Shown: positions 22,464-32,344, counted from the stretch's first letter. The stretch is DNA of 39,517 nucleotides from Streptomyces noursei (GCF_001646665.1 NZ_LWBU01000053.1:95031-134547); one strand, 5' to 3'. Made by a program: numbers and translations. Notes: generated by a model not told the origin, from the letters alone.

Positions 22464-23741
22464 CTACTCCGGCGGACGGGCCGGGGCGGGGTAGTGGTCG
22501 GCCACGACCCTGGCCATCGCCCCGGCGCGGTCCGTCACGACCTCCTTGGCCGAGAAGAAGACGTGCCCGCGCACCCTCGGGTACTCCCCGGCCAGGGTGA
22601 GGTGGCGCGACAGCTCGGCCGGGTCCTGCCAGGCGGCGGGCTGGGCGGGGTCGCCCGCCTTGTACAGCGCCTCCCCCACGTACAGCTCGACGCCCGTGCC
22701 GCGCACGACGTCGTCCCACCACGGCACCAGCTTGGCGTAGTCGGCCGGGGCGAAGCCGATGTGCCAGTAGAGCTGCGGCACCACGTAGTCGATCCAGCGC
22801 TCCTTGACCCACTTGCGGGTGTCGGCGTGCAGGTGGTCGTAGGTCTGGACGCCCGCCCGGGTGTCCGAACCGAGCGGGTCGGTGGCGACGTTGCGCCACA
22901 CGCCGAACGGGCTGATCCCGAACCGTACGTCCTTGTCGATCTCCCGGATCGACTCGGACATCTCCCGCACCAGCCGGTCGATGTTGTCCCGCCGCCAGGC
23001 GGCCTTGTCGGGGAAGCCCGCACCGTGGGCGGCGTAGGTGTCGTCGTCGGCGAAGGGCTGGCCGGCGACCGGGTAGGGGTAGAAGTAGTCGTCGAAGTGC
23101 ACGGCGTCGATGTCGTAGCGGCGTACGGCGTCGAGCATGGCGTCCTGGACGAAGCGCCGCACCTGGGGCAGGCCCGGGTTGTAGTAGAGCTTGCCGCCGT
23201 AGGGCAGGACCCAGTCCGGGTGGATCCGCGCCGGGTGGCCGTCAGCCAGCCGGGACGGATCGGTGTGGTTGGCGACCCGGTAGGGGTTGAACCAGGCGTG
23301 CAGCTCCAGGCCGCGCGCGTGCGCCTCGGCCACCGCTGTGCCCAGCGGGTCCCAGCCCGGGTCCCGGCCCTGGACGCCGGTGAGGCACTGGGACCACGGC
23401 TCGTACGGCGAGGGCCACAGCGCGTCGGCGGTGGGCCGCACCTGGAACACCACCGCGTTCAGCCGCCGCTCCACCGCCGTGTCGAGGAAGGCCAGCAGCT
23501 CGGCGCGCTGCCGGTCGGCCGACAGGCCCGGCCGGGACGGCCAGTCGCGGTTGGCGACCGTCGCCAGCCACATCCCGCGGAACTCGCGGCCCGCCTTCCG
23601 CCGCCTCCGCTTCCGCTTCCCGTGGCCCTTGCCGTTCTCGCGCTGAGGCCGCGCCGCCGCGCCCGCGTCCGCCGCCGCCCACAGCGTTGCGACCGCTCCG
23701 AGCGCGGCCGCCCCCAGGCTCCGTCTGCCGATATGCCGCAT
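22464..23741 (-). CDS. Secreted family-10-like glycosidase (GHL10/DUF187)
   Basis: 425 aa. N-terminal signal: MRHIGRRSLGAAALGAV with RR at 6-7, a hydrophobic stretch and AGAAARP near 30, possibly Tat. Then a strongly basic stretch GKRKRRRRKAGR near 45. The catalytic domain is a TIM barrel of the glycosyl-hydrolase-like 10 family: FRGMWLATVANRDWPS, LNAVVFQVRPTADALW, LELHAWFNPYRV, IDAVHFDDYFYPYP with acidic residues, FGISPFGVWRN, YVVPQLYWHIGF and GHVFFSAKE. Members act on cell-wall or exopolysaccharide glycans; a lytic activity on peptidoglycan-like glycans is suspected in relatives. Divergent from the dehydrogenase gene. Confidence 0.85.
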   Translation of the reverse strand: MRHIGRRSLGAAALGAVATLWAAADAGAAARPQRENGKGHGKRKRRRRKAGREFRGMWLATVANRDWPSRPGLSADRQRAELLAFLDTAVERRLNAVVFQVRPTADALWPSPYEPWSQCLTGVQGRDPGWDPLGTAVAEAHARGLELHAWFNPYRVANHTDPSRLADGHPARIHPDWVLPYGGKLYYNPGLPQVRRFVQDAMLDAVRRYDIDAVHFDDYFYPYPVAGQPFADDDTYAAHGAGFPDKAAWRRDNIDRLVREMSESIREIDKDVRFGISPFGVWRNVATDPLGSDTRAGVQTYDHLHADTRKWVKERWIDYVVPQLYWHIGFAPADYAKLVPWWDDVVRGTGVELYVGEALYKAGDPAQPAAWQDPAELSRHLTLAGEYPRVRGHVFFSAKEVVTDRAGAMARVVADHYPAPARPPE

Positions 23742-23910
23742 TCATATGCCCCTTAGCAGTGGTTTGCTCCCGGTGTCTCCCTTTCCTCGCAGAGCATGCC
23801 CGCCCCGGACCGCCCTCCACCCGCGCGAACGGAGTAACGTCGTGGGGTCGAGGCGGGCGCCGGAATCACACGGGGGACCTGCCGCATGGAAGATCAGCGA
23901 AAGGCACGAT

Positions 23911-24774
23911 GTGACCGACATCGAACGCGTCGGAGTGGTGGGCTGCGGCCAGATGGGCGCGGGCATCGCGGAGGTGTGTGCCCGTAGCGGCCTGGAGGTC
24001 AAGGTCGCCGAGACCACCGGCGAGGCCCTGGAGATCGGCCGTACCCGGCTGTACAACTCCCTCACCAAGGCGGCGCAGCGCGGGAAGATCACCGAGGAGG
24101 AGCGGGACGCCACCCTCGCCCGGCTCAGCTTCACCACCGACCTCGGCGAGTTCGCCGACCGTGACCTGGTCATCGAGGCGGTCGTCGAGAACGAGCAGGT
24201 GAAGACCGAGATCTTCCAGGTCCTCGACCAGGTCGTGACCCGCCAGGACGCGATCCTCGCCTCCAACACCTCCTCCATCCCGCTGGTGAAGCTGGCCGTG
24301 GCGACGTCCCGCCCCGACCAGGTCATCGGCATCCACTTCTTCAACCCGGCCCCGGTGCAGCAGCTCGTCGAGCTGATCCCCGCGCTGACCACCTCCGAGG
24401 GCACGATCAGCCGCTCCCAGGCCGTGGTCGAGAAGGTGCTCGGCAAGCACGCGATCCGCGCCCAGGACCGCTCCGGCTTCGTGGTGAACGCGCTGCTGAT
24501 CCCGTACCTCCTCTCCGCGATCCGGATGTTCGAGTCGGGCATCGCCAGCCGCGAGGACATCGACAACGGCATGGAGATGGGCTGCGCCCACCCCATGGGC
24601 CCGCTGAAGCTCGCGGACCTCATCGGCCTCGACACGGTCCACTCGGTCGCGGACTCGATGTACGCCGAGTACAAGGAGCCGCTGTACGCCGCTCCCCCGC
24701 TGCTCCAGCGCATGGTGGACGCCGGGCGCCTGGGCCGGAAGACGGGATCCGGCTTCTACCCGTACGGTTCGTGA
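23911..24774 (+). CDS. 3-hydroxybutyryl-CoA dehydrogenase
   Basis: 287 aa NAD(P)-dependent 3-hydroxyacyl-CoA dehydrogenase, standing alone rather than fused to a hydratase. Dinucleotide motif GCGQMG at 11-16, SNTSSIP near 120, catalytic His in IHFFNPAPVQQLVE near 142, and C-terminal domain with DRSGFVVNALLIPYL and GMEMGCAHPMGPLKLADLIGLD. The length and N-terminus match Hbd/PaaH-type proteins acting in butyryl-CoA or poly-hydroxybutyrate metabolism; butyryl-CoA is a polyketide starter/extender source in streptomycetes. Start is GTG at 23911, in frame with MTDIERVGVVG, with AAAGG six bases upstream; an in-frame ATG at 23746 would add an atypical Pro/Arg-rich 55 residues. Confidence 0.92.
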   Translation: MTDIERVGVVGCGQMGAGIAEVCARSGLEVKVAETTGEALEIGRTRLYNSLTKAAQRGKITEEERDATLARLSFTTDLGEFADRDLVIEAVVENEQVKTEIFQVLDQVVTRQDAILASNTSSIPLVKLAVATSRPDQVIGIHFFNPAPVQQLVELIPALTTSEGTISRSQAVVEKVLGKHAIRAQDRSGFVVNALLIPYLLSAIRMFESGIASREDIDNGMEMGCAHPMGPLKLADLIGLDTVHSVADSMYAEYKEPLYAAPPLLQRMVDAGRLGRKTGSGFYPYGS

Positions 24775-24906
24775 CGCAGAGCGACGAACATTCGCACGGG
24801 GTGTGCGGAGCGTGTTCGCATATGCCCTGCGCACACGCTCCCTCCGCTCCGCCTCGAAGAGTTGACTCGGAACCGATCAGTCGACGACGAGGAGGAGCGG
24901 AGAACC

Positions 24907-25164
24907 GTGACCACCGACCCCGAACACTTAACGGCCGTCGAGGAGTTCGCCGAGCTGCGCCGCTGTCTGGACGTCGGGCTCGCCCGGATCGACGGGCAGC
25001 TCGCGCTGCTCGCCCAGCGCCACGGCCAGATCGACCGCGATCTCACCGACCTGGCCGCCCGCGTCACCGCGCTGGAGCAGGCGAGGTGGCCGCTGCCCGC
25101 CGTGTCCGCGTTCACCGCCGTGGGCGCGCTGGCGGTGGCGGTCTGGCAGGCGCTCGGCAGGTGA
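24907..25164 (+). CDS. Small coiled-coil membrane protein with a TTA codon
   Basis: 85 aa hypothetical protein starting at GTG with GGAG-rich sequence (GGAGGAGCGGAG) upstream. Residues 10-62 are an amphipathic helix with heptad-like leucines (ELRRCLDVGLARIDGQLALL, LTDLAARVTALEQ), followed by a single membrane segment LPAVSAFTAVGALAVAVWQAL near 65-82. Codon 8, Leu in EHLTA, is TTA (24928-24930), the rarest codon in Streptomyces and read only by the bldA tRNA, so expression should depend on developmental stage. A TTGACT -35-like hexamer is at 24862. I recognise no family. Convergent with the NUDIX gene. Confidence 0.72.
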   Translation: MTTDPEHLTAVEEFAELRRCLDVGLARIDGQLALLAQRHGQIDRDLTDLAARVTALEQARWPLPAVSAFTAVGALAVAVWQALGR

Positions 25165-25174
25165 CCCGGGCGGG

Positions 25175-25705
25175 TCAGCCCAGCCGGAGATGGTGCAGCA
25201 TCAGCAGCCCGGCCGCCATGTTGGCGGCCGGGACCTCTCCACGGGCGATCATGTCCGGCACGAGTTTCAGCGGTATCCACTCGCGGCGCGACGACTCGAA
25301 GTCGTCCTCGGGATGGCCCGTGTAGGTCGCCTCCTGCGACCAGTACAGGTGGTGGCGGGCGTCGGTCAGGCCGTTGGACGGTTCGACGGTCAGGAGGTGC
25401 TGGAGCGGGCCGGGGCGCCAGCCGGTCTCCTCCTCCATCTCGCGGGCCGCCGCGGCGGCGACGTCCTCGCCGTCCTCGACCACCCCGGCGGCCAGCTCCC
25501 AGCCCCAGCTGTCGGTGATGAAGCGGTGCCGCCACAGCATCAGCACCTCGTTGGCCTCGTTGACGGCCGTGGCGACGGCCACCGGGCGCATCCGGATGAG
25601 GAAGTGGTCCAGGTGCCGGCCGTCGGGGAGTGCGACATCCGCGAGGTTGACCTTGAACCAGCGGTTTTCATAGACGGTTTGTTCGCTCAGGTTCGTCCAC
25701 TGCAC
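25175..25705 (-). CDS. NUDIX hydrolase (ADP-ribose pyrophosphatase-like)
   Basis: 176 aa; hydrolyses nucleoside diphosphates linked to another group, needing Mg2+. The full Nudix box GX5EX7REUXEEXGU is seen at residues 74-96: G74, E80, R88-E89, E92-E93 and G95. It begins MQWTNLSEQTVYENRWFKV, close to ADP-ribose/NDP-sugar pyrophosphatases. Start is GTG at 25705 with GGAAGG upstream; longer in-frame starts lack this. It lies 77 bases downstream of the TPR regulator on the same strand, and convergent with the small membrane protein gene. Substrate cannot be deduced. Confidence 0.87.
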   Translation of the reverse strand: MQWTNLSEQTVYENRWFKVNLADVALPDGRHLDHFLIRMRPVAVATAVNEANEVLMLWRHRFITDSWGWELAAGVVEDGEDVAAAAAREMEEETGWRPGPLQHLLTVEPSNGLTDARHHLYWSQEATYTGHPEDDFESSRREWIPLKLVPDMIARGEVPAANMAAGLLMLHHLRLG

Positions 25706-25782
25706 TTTTCTGCCACCTTCCGACAAGTAGATGGCAATATCGCAGCAGGCCTCCGCGCCGGGCGGAACGTCGCACAGGAAGG

Positions 25783-27123
25783 TCACAGCGGCACGCGCAG
25801 CGCTCCGTCGATGAGCCCGGCCGCCTCCTGCGCCTCTCTGCACCCACTCGCCACCAGGTGTTCGCGCACCTCCCGGAGCCGGTCGCGCAACCGCTGCGAC
25901 TCCATCCCGCGCGCCCGCTCGGCCATCTCGGCCGCCGTCCGCGCCGCCCGGTCCGCCTCACCCTGCCGCAGCTCGATCTGGCTCAGCATGGCCAGCCGGT
26001 GCACCCGCCCCCGGTCGTGCGCCCGGGTCCGCACGGCCGCCGCCGCGTGTTCCCGCGCGCCGCTCAGGTCGCCCAGGCTCAACAGCGCCTCGGCGACCTG
26101 GACGTTGACCAGGCCCGGCTGCACGTAACCGGTCTCGTCCGGCTCGTGCCCCGGCCGGATCCGCTCCGCCTCCGCCTCCGCCCGCCGGATGCATCTCAGC
26201 GCACCGGAACCGTCGCCGATGTGTGCGTACGCCTTCGCCTGCATCGCGTACAGGTCCGCGGCGAGCGCCGGGGTGATCTGCCGGCCCGCCGTCCGCAGCG
26301 CCGCCTCCGCGAACGCCACCGCCTGCCGGAACTCCCCCATGAACAGCGACTGGTTGACCAGCAGGGCGATCACGTACGCCCCGAGCCCCCGGTCGCCGCT
26401 CGCCTTCGCCAGCCGCAGCCCCTGGTGGAAATAGCGCTGCGCCAGGCCGTGCGCGTCCGAGTCGTACGCGCAGATGCCGGCCACCGCCACCAGCCCGCCG
26501 GTCGCCCGGTGCAACTGGCGGCCCAGGGCGTCGTTGTAGCCGCCGCGCAGCAGCGGCGCCGCCTCGGCGTTCAGGAAGCCGACGATCCGGGCGCGGGTGG
26601 CGATGCCGCCCGCCCGGCGGTACATCAGCTCGTAGTGGGCGCGGGCCGCGCGCAGCATGGTGATGTCGGACATGCTGACCCGGGTCCGGCCCTCGCGCGA
26701 CACGTCCGCGTCCTCCGGGGGGTTCTCCCACTCCCAGACCGGCATCACGGCCGGGGTCCCGGTCACCGCCGCCGCGCCCAGTATGTGCGGCCGTTGCTGC
26801 TCGTCGGAGCGCCACAGCGCGGTCGCCCGCTCGACGAACCCGGAGAGCGGGGAGCCGTGCGTCACGCCCGCCCCGCCGGGGACGCCCAGCCCGATGTCGT
26901 CGAGCGTGACGGGGCGGCGCAGCCGGGCGCCGAGCACCTCGCAGATGAGGTCCGGCACCTGGCCGCGCGGGCGCTGGCCCTTCAACCAGCGCGCCACGGC
27001 GGTGTGTTCGTACCGCAGCGCCAGACCTCGGGCGCGGCCGGCCTGGTTGACGTGGGCGGCCAGGCCCGCGTGCGATATCCCCGCCTCGTCGAGCAGGGCG
27101 TCGAGCAGGGTGTTGGGCTGCAT
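25783..27123 (-). CDS. NsdA-like regulator: XRE-type HTH plus TPR-like helical repeats
   Basis: 446 aa. Residues 1-75 resemble an XRE-like DNA-binding domain seen in a Streptomyces family: LLDALLDEAGISHAGLAAHV, VARWLKGQRPRGQVPDLICEVLG. Residues 150-440 are helical tetratricopeptide-like repeats: MLRAARAHYELMYRRAGG, LRLAKASGDRGLGAYVIALL, QAVAFAEAALRTAG, LYAMQAKAYAHIGD, VAEALLSLGDLSGAREHAA. This build matches NsdA/NsdB, known negative regulators of sporulation and antibiotic production, but the family has many paralogues and I cannot claim orthology. It begins ATG 27123 after a 280-base gap from the phosphatase gene, and may be read into the NUDIX gene. Confidence 0.75.
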   Translation of the reverse strand: MQPNTLLDALLDEAGISHAGLAAHVNQAGRARGLALRYEHTAVARWLKGQRPRGQVPDLICEVLGARLRRPVTLDDIGLGVPGGAGVTHGSPLSGFVERATALWRSDEQQRPHILGAAAVTGTPAVMPVWEWENPPEDADVSREGRTRVSMSDITMLRAARAHYELMYRRAGGIATRARIVGFLNAEAAPLLRGGYNDALGRQLHRATGGLVAVAGICAYDSDAHGLAQRYFHQGLRLAKASGDRGLGAYVIALLVNQSLFMGEFRQAVAFAEAALRTAGRQITPALAADLYAMQAKAYAHIGDGSGALRCIRRAEAEAERIRPGHEPDETGYVQPGLVNVQVAEALLSLGDLSGAREHAAAAVRTRAHDRGRVHRLAMLSQIELRQGEADRAARTAAEMAERARGMESQRLRDRLREVREHLVASGCREAQEAAGLIDGALRVPL

Positions 27124-27403
27124 GGGCCCCTCCGGTGACTCGGTGTGCCCAGACTAGTGGAGCCCGGTTCGCACGGGGTGTGAACGGAATGCCCGTATCC
27201 GTGCCCCGCGCGCTCTGCCGCCATGCCCGCCGCGCCGGTTGACTGGGCGGTCTCTCACCAGAGGCGGCCGGGCCGCCGGCTCCCCCTCGTACAGTGCGGC
27301 GGCCCGTGCGGCGCCGTCCGTCCTGCCCGATCTGCCCGACACTCCGCGGCAGGGCGGACGGCGCCGGCCGCACCGTCCAGGTCCACGACGCGAACGGGAG
27401 GTG

Positions 27404-28462
27404 TCAGCGAGGAGAGGGTGCGGGCCGCGTACGGCAGGGTCCCGGGTCGCCGGACTGCGCGGGCACCCGGCAGCGGTCGTTGCGCACGACCATCAGAGCC
27501 ACGTCGTCGGTGAGCCGCCCGCCGGTGTGGCGCAGCAGCGCCGAGTGCACCCGGTGGATCAGGGCCGCCGGGTGCACCGGCGCCCCGCGCACCGCCTGGT
27601 CGAGCACGTCGCGGAGGCGGAAGAACCGCCCCGAGGCGTCCCGGGCGTCCTCGGCCCCGTCCGTGTGCAGGAACAGGGCCCCGCCCGGCGGCAGCGTCAC
27701 GCACCGGTGCACGGGCAGTTCGTCCGGCAGCGGGAAGGCCCCCAGCGGCGGCAGCGGCTCCCCCGCCGGGACCGGCTCGGCGCCCGCGCCGCCCAGCAGA
27801 TAGGGCCAGGGGTGCCCGCAGTTGAGGGCCAGCACGGTACCGTCCCGGCGGATCTCCAGCAGCAGGACGGTGACGAACTCCTCCGCCGACGGGCTGTCGG
27901 GGTCCCACCCGCCCGACGCCGGGTGCTCGTCCCGCGCCCGCTCCCGCAGGTGCCGCCCCAGCGCCCGCTCCAGCCGCCGCAGCACACCGCCGAGTTCGGG
28001 CTCGTCGTGGGCGGCCTCCCGGAAGCTGCCCAGCACGGCGGCGACCGCCCCGAGCGCCGGCAGCCCGTGGCCGCGTACGTCGCCGATGACGATCCGCACG
28101 CCGTGCGGGGTGCCGGCCGCCTCGTACAGGTCGCCGCCCACCGCCGCGCCCCGGGCGGCCGACAGCTGGGCGGCGGCGAGGGACAGGCCGTCCAGCCGGG
28201 GCGGCGGGGGACGCAGCAGGACCAGCTGGGCGGCCTGGGCGACCGCGCGGACCTGCTTCAGCTCCTTCACCAGGCCGCACCGCAGGCCCAGGACGAGCCC
28301 GGTGCCGACGGTGAAGAAGACGACGCTGGTGGCGATCCGGGCGGCCGTACCCTCCTGCTGGGCGATGGGGCAGGTGAGCTTCCACAGGACGGCGACCGCG
28401 CCCCACAGGGCGGGCAGGGCGAGCGGGGCGAGGCGACGAATCCAGGTTCGCGTGCGCAGCAT
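27404..28462 (-). CDS. Membrane-anchored SpoIIE/PP2C-type phosphatase
   Basis: 352 aa. Two predicted membrane helices at about 12-30 and 42-62 (LAPLALPALWGAVAVLW; TSVVFFTVGTGLVLGL) anchor a cytosolic PP2C (SpoIIE) domain: GGDLYEA near 112, GDVRGHGLPALG near 130 with metal-binding Asp, FVTVLLLEIRRDG, ALNCGHPWPYLL, FLHTDGAEDARD near 275 and LTDDVALMVVR at the end. Such enzymes dephosphorylate anti-anti-sigma factors. I choose ATG 28462 with GGAGAAGG upstream; the frame is open 30 codons earlier. No anti-sigma kinase or antagonist gene is adjacent, so its partner is elsewhere. The 280 bases downstream, up to the TPR regulator start, contain no gene. Confidence 0.85.
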   Translation of the reverse strand: MLRTRTWIRRLAPLALPALWGAVAVLWKLTCPIAQQEGTAARIATSVVFFTVGTGLVLGLRCGLVKELKQVRAVAQAAQLVLLRPPPPRLDGLSLAAAQLSAARGAAVGGDLYEAAGTPHGVRIVIGDVRGHGLPALGAVAAVLGSFREAAHDEPELGGVLRRLERALGRHLRERARDEHPASGGWDPDSPSAEEFVTVLLLEIRRDGTVLALNCGHPWPYLLGGAGAEPVPAGEPLPPLGAFPLPDELPVHRCVTLPPGGALFLHTDGAEDARDASGRFFRLRDVLDQAVRGAPVHPAALIHRVHSALLRHTGGRLTDDVALMVVRNDRCRVPAQSGDPGPCRTRPAPSPR

Positions 28463-28562
28463 GCGGACCGCCCTTCTCCAGGCCCCTCCTCGCGGTCGGG
28501 ACGATTGAGTCGATCGTCCATGGCGAGGGGGAAAGTCCACCAGACTTCCCACTCGAACGAGT

Positions 28563-28596
28563 GAGGGGCATGGCCGGTGTTCCGGCCATGCCCCTC
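28563..28596 (-). terminator. Terminator of the pheST operon
   Basis: Perfect 15-bp arms, GAGGGGCATGGCCGG (28563-28577) and its complement (28582-28596), with a four-base loop TGTT. It lies 17 bases beyond the pheT stop codon and in front of the phosphatase gene on the same strand, separating the two units. Confidence 0.88.
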
Positions 28597-28612
28597 CTCA
28601 CGCGTGGACCGG

Positions 28613-31141
28613 TCAGGCGCCGCGCAGCACCGCGCCCGTCCGCTCGGCGGCGACCGCGACCGCGGCGTCACGCGCGGCCGAGGCCTCCTCCACGGTCAGC
28701 GTCCGGTCGGCGGCACGGAACCGCAGCGCGTACGCCAGGGACTTCCGGCCCTCACCGATCTGCTCGCCCTCGAAGACGTCGAAGAGGCGGATGTCCTCCA
28801 GCAGTTCACCGGCGCCCTCACGCAGGGCCCGGCCCACCTCGGCGGAGGGCACGTCGCGGGCCACGACCAGGGCGACGTCCTGGGTGGCGACGGGGAACGT
28901 CGAGATCCGGGGCGCGCGCACGGCACCGGCCGACGCCCGCTCCACGGTGTCGAGGTCCAGCTCCATGGCCGACGTCCGGGCCGGCAGGTGCAGCGCCTTG
29001 ACGACGCGCGGGTGCAGCTCGCCGGCGTGACCGACGATCCGCTCCTCGCCGTCCACCACCACGGCCAGCTCGGCGCAGCGGCCGGGGTGCCACGGCCCGT
29101 ACTGGCCCTGGCGGACGATCAGCTCGGCACCGGCCTCGCGGGCGACGGTCCGGGCGGCCTCGACCGCGTCGGCCCAGTCGGACGGGCGGCCCCCGCCCCA
29201 CCAGCCGGCCTGCTCGCGCGCCCCGGCGAGGACCACGGCGACGTGCCGCGGCTGCTCGGGCAGCGGCGCGTTGAGCCGCGCGATCTCCTCGTCCGTGGGA
29301 CGCCGGTCCACCGGCAGCGCCACGGCGGTGCCGCTCTCGGCGGCCGGGTGGAAGACCAGACCGGTCTCGAACAGCGCCAGGTCGTGGGTGCCGCGCCCGT
29401 CGTTGCGGCGCAGCGCGCCGAGCAGACCCGGCAGCAGCGTGGTGCGCATCGCCGGCTCTTCGTCGGAGAGCGGGTTGACCAGCTTGACGACGCGGCGGTT
29501 CGGGTCGTCGGCCGCCAGGCCGAGCTGGTCGAAGACCTGCTCGGAGACGAACGGGTAGTTCGGCGCCTCGACGTACCCGGCGCCCGCGAGGACCCGGCCG
29601 ACACGGCGGTGGAGCCGCTGCCGGGCGGTCAGTCCGCGGCCGGACGGCGGCTGCGGCAGCGTCGACGGCAGGTTCTCGTACCCCTCCAGCCGGATGACCT
29701 CTTCGGCGAGGTCGTTCGGGTGGGCGAGGTCGGGACGCCACGACGGGGGCGTGACGACGAGGTCGTCCTGCCCGTAGACGTCGCAGCCGACCTCCTGGAG
29801 GCGGCGTACGACGGTCTCGCGGCCGTAGGCGACACCGGCGACGCGGTCGGGGTGGTCGGCCGGCATGGTGACCGTGCGCGGGGCGGACGGCGCGACGACC
29901 TCGGTGACGCCGGCCTCGGCGGTGCCGCCCGCGAGGAGGACCAGCAGGTCGACGGTGCGCTGCGCGGCAGCGGCGGCGGCCTGCGGGTCGACGCCGCGCT
30001 CGAAGCGCCGGGACGCCTCGGAGGACAGCTTGTGGCGGCGCGCGGTGCGGGCGATGGAGACCGCGTCGAAGTGCGCGGCCTCGATGACCACCTCGGTCGT
30101 CCCGCGCACCTCGCCCGTCTCCGGGTCGGTGACGGAGTCGGCGATCTCGGTGTCGGCGCCGCCCATCACGCCCGCGAGGCCGATCGGCCCGCGGTCGTCG
30201 GTGATCACCAGGTCGCCGGCGTCGAGGACGCGCTTGACCCCGTCGAGGGTGGTGATCTTCTCGCCCGGCTCGGCGCGGCGCACGCCGATCGTGCCCTGGA
30301 CGCGGGTGCGGTCGTAGGCGTGCAGCGGCTGGCCGAGCTCCAGCATCACGTAGTTGGTGATGTCGACCGCGAGGGAGATCGGGCGCATGCCCGCCTTCTG
30401 GAGGCGGCGGCGCAGCCAGATCGGGGAGCGGGCCTCGGGGTCGAGGCCGACGACGGTGCGCGCGGTGAACCGGTCGCAGCCGGCCGGGTCGGTGACCTCG
30501 ACCGGGTAGCCGTACGAGTTGGGCGCGGGCACGTCGAGCAGCGCCGGGTCGCGCAGCGGGAGGCCGTAGGCGGTGGCCGCCTCGCGGGCGACACCGCGCA
30601 TCGACAGGCAGTAGCCCCGGTCGGGGGTGACGGCGATGTCGAGGACCTCGTCGTACAGCTCCAGCAGCTGGGCGGCGTCGGTGCCGATCTCCATCTCGGG
30701 CGGCAGCACGATGATGCCGTGCGAACCGTCGTCGCCCATGCCGAGCTCGTCGCCGGAGCAGATCATGCCGCGGGACATCCGGCCGTACGTCTTGCGCTCG
30801 GCGATCCGGAAGTCGCCGGGGAGCACCGCGCCGGGCAGGGCCACGACGACCTTGTCGCCCTCGGCGAAGTTCCGGGCGCCGCAGATGATCTCCTGCGGCT
30901 CGCCGGTGCCGTTGGCGCCGCCGACGTCGACGGTGCAGAAGCGGATGGGCTTCTTGAAGTCGGTCAGTTCCTCGATGGTGAGGACCTGGCCCACGACGAG
31001 CGGGCCCGTCAGGCCGGCGCCGAGCTGCTCGACGGCCTCCACCTCGAGACCGGCGGCGATGAGCTTGGCCTGTACGTCACGGCCGGTCGCCGTCGCCGGC
31101 AGGTCGACGTACTCCCGCAGCCACGAAAGCGGGACCCGCAT
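28613..31141 (-). CDS. pheT: Phenylalanyl-tRNA synthetase beta subunit
   Basis: 842 aa, full length. Domains in order: N-terminal [19 protein letters not shown]/tRNA-binding OB domain (residues 40-150) with [10 protein letters not shown] and [13 protein letters not shown]3/B4 editing domain (215-390) with the [20 protein letters not shown] blocks; B5 domain (about 410-480); catalytic-like core (500-720); and C-terminal FDX-ACB anticodon-binding domain (745-842) with [20 protein letters not shown]. Forms an alpha2-beta2 enzyme with PheS. Its ATG overlaps the pheS TGA by one base (TGATG), indicating coupled translation and balanced subunits. Confidence 0.97.
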   Translation of the reverse strand: MRVPLSWLREYVDLPATATGRDVQAKLIAAGLEVEAVEQLGAGLTGPLVVGQVLTIEELTDFKKPIRFCTVDVGGANGTGEPQEIICGARNFAEGDKVVVALPGAVLPGDFRIAERKTYGRMSRGMICSGDELGMGDDGSHGIIVLPPEMEIGTDAAQLLELYDEVLDIAVTPDRGYCLSMRGVAREAATAYGLPLRDPALLDVPAPNSYGYPVEVTDPAGCDRFTARTVVGLDPEARSPIWLRRRLQKAGMRPISLAVDITNYVMLELGQPLHAYDRTRVQGTIGVRRAEPGEKITTLDGVKRVLDAGDLVITDDRGPIGLAGVMGGADTEIADSVTDPETGEVRGTTEVVIEAAHFDAVSIARTARRHKLSSEASRRFERGVDPQAAAAAAQRTVDLLVLLAGGTAEAGVTEVVAPSAPRTVTMPADHPDRVAGVAYGRETVVRRLQEVGCDVYGQDDLVVTPPSWRPDLAHPNDLAEEVIRLEGYENLPSTLPQPPSGRGLTARQRLHRRVGRVLAGAGYVEAPNYPFVSEQVFDQLGLAADDPNRRVVKLVNPLSDEEPAMRTTLLPGLLGALRRNDGRGTHDLALFETGLVFHPAAESGTAVALPVDRRPTDEEIARLNAPLPEQPRHVAVVLAGAREQAGWWGGGRPSDWADAVEAARTVAREAGAELIVRQGQYGPWHPGRCAELAVVVDGEERIVGHAGELHPRVVKALHLPARTSAMELDLDTVERASAGAVRAPRISTFPVATQDVALVVARDVPSAEVGRALREGAGELLEDIRLFDVFEGEQIGEGRKSLAYALRFRAADRTLTVEEASAARDAAVAVAAERTGAVLRGA

Positions 31142-32265
31142 CAGATCTCCATCCCGAACGGCCGGGTGAACCGGACGTCACCCTCGACCATGTCTCGCAT
31201 GTCTTCGACGTTGTGGCGGAACATCAGCATCCGCTCGATGCCGAACCCGAAGGCGAATCCGCTGTACTTCTCGGGGTCCACGCCGCAGGCGGTCAGCACC
31301 TTGGGGTTGACCATGCCGCAGCCGCCGAGCTCGATCCAGCCCTCGCTGGAACAGGTGCGGCAGGGACGGTCCGGGTTGCCGACGGACTCGCCGCGGCACA
31401 CGTAGCAGACCATGTCCATCTCGGCGGACGGCTCGGTGAACGGGAAGAAGTTGGGCCGCAGCCGGGTCTTCATGCCCTCGCCGCCGAAGAGCGCCTGGAC
31501 CATGTGGTCCAGCGTGCCCTTGAGGTCGGCCATGGTGAGGCCCTCGTCCACGGCGAGCAGCTCGACCTGGTGGAACACCGGGGTGTGCGTGGCGTCCAGC
31601 TCGTCCGTGCGGTACACCCGGCCGGGGCAGATCACGTAGACCGGGGGCTCGCGGTCCAGCATGGAGCGGACCTGGACGGGCGAGGTGTGGGTGCGCAGCA
31701 CGGTGCCGGAGGCGGACGTGCCCCGGGCGTCGGCGACGAAGAAGGTGTCCTGCTCGCCGCGCGCGGGGTGGTCGACGGCGATGTTGAGGGCGTCGAAGTT
31801 GAGCCACTCGGACTCGACCTCGGGGCCCTCGGCCACCTCGTAGCCCATCCCGACGAAGATGTCCTCGATGCGCTCCATGAGGGTGGTCAGCGGGTGGCGG
31901 GCGCCGGCCGGGGTGCGGTCGTGCGGAAGGGTGACGTCCACCGCCTCCTCGACGAGCACGCGCGCGTCGCGCTCCGCCTCCAGCTCCGCCTGGCGGGCGG
32001 CCAGTGCCTTGTTCACGGCACCGCGGGCCTGGCCCACGCGCTTGCCGGCCTCGGCCTTGGCATGCGGCGGCAGTGCGCCGATCTCCCGGTTCGCGAGCGC
32101 GAGCGGCGAGGTGGGTCCGGTCTGGGCGACCTTGGCCTCGTGCAGCGCGTCGAGGTCACCGGCGGCGGCGAAGGCGGCGAGCGCCTCGTCCCGCATGCGC
32201 TCGATCTCTTCCGGTTTCAGTGCCTCGACCTCGACTGGGTCGTACGACTTGTTCGGTGCCGACAT
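31141..32265 (-). CDS. pheS: Phenylalanyl-tRNA synthetase alpha subunit
   Basis: 374 aa; charges tRNA-Phe with phenylalanine. N-terminal coiled-coil ([20 protein letters not shown] onward to about 95) for tRNA contact, then the class II core: [14 protein letters not shown] (motif 1 region), [19 protein letters not shown] (motif 2, near 225), and [18 protein letters not shown] (motif 3, near 350). [11 protein letters not shown] is the usual phenylalanine-pocket block. Cysteine pairs CYVC and CRTC near 290 suggest a zinc-binding insertion, seen in some bacterial PheS. Followed directly by pheT. Confidence 0.97.
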   Translation of the reverse strand: MSAPNKSYDPVEVEALKPEEIERMRDEALAAFAAAGDLDALHEAKVAQTGPTSPLALANREIGALPPHAKAEAGKRVGQARGAVNKALAARQAELEAERDARVLVEEAVDVTLPHDRTPAGARHPLTTLMERIEDIFVGMGYEVAEGPEVESEWLNFDALNIAVDHPARGEQDTFFVADARGTSASGTVLRTHTSPVQVRSMLDREPPVYVICPGRVYRTDELDATHTPVFHQVELLAVDEGLTMADLKGTLDHMVQALFGGEGMKTRLRPNFFPFTEPSAEMDMVCYVCRGESVGNPDRPCRTCSSEGWIELGGCGMVNPKVLTACGVDPEKYSGFAFGFGIERMLMFRHNVEDMRDMVEGDVRFTRPFGMEI

Positions 32266-32338
32266 CTCTTCCCGTACTTCCGATGGGCTGGCTGGGGCCC
32301 CCGCTCGACGACCGAGGACGCAAAGGTGCCAAAGGACG

Positions 32339-32344
32339 AGTCTA
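32339..32344 (-). promoter_or_regulatory. Candidate -10 of the pheST promoter
   Basis: TAGACT on the minus strand, matching the Streptomyces sigma-HrdB -10 consensus TAGRRT class, about 75 bases before the pheS start. The -35 about 17 bases upstream is poor because the preceding hairpin (32358-32382) occupies that region. The implied leader of about 65 bases is too short for a T-box. Confidence 0.45.

Noticed and set aside
23746..23910. ATG start of the 3-hydroxybutyryl-CoA dehydrogenase at 23746
   Set aside because: The added 55 residues are Pro/Arg-rich and precede the standard N-terminal Rossmann strand that begins at GTG 23911.
26126..26128. TTA codon in the NsdA-like regulator
   Set aside because: The triplet is out of frame with the coding sequence.
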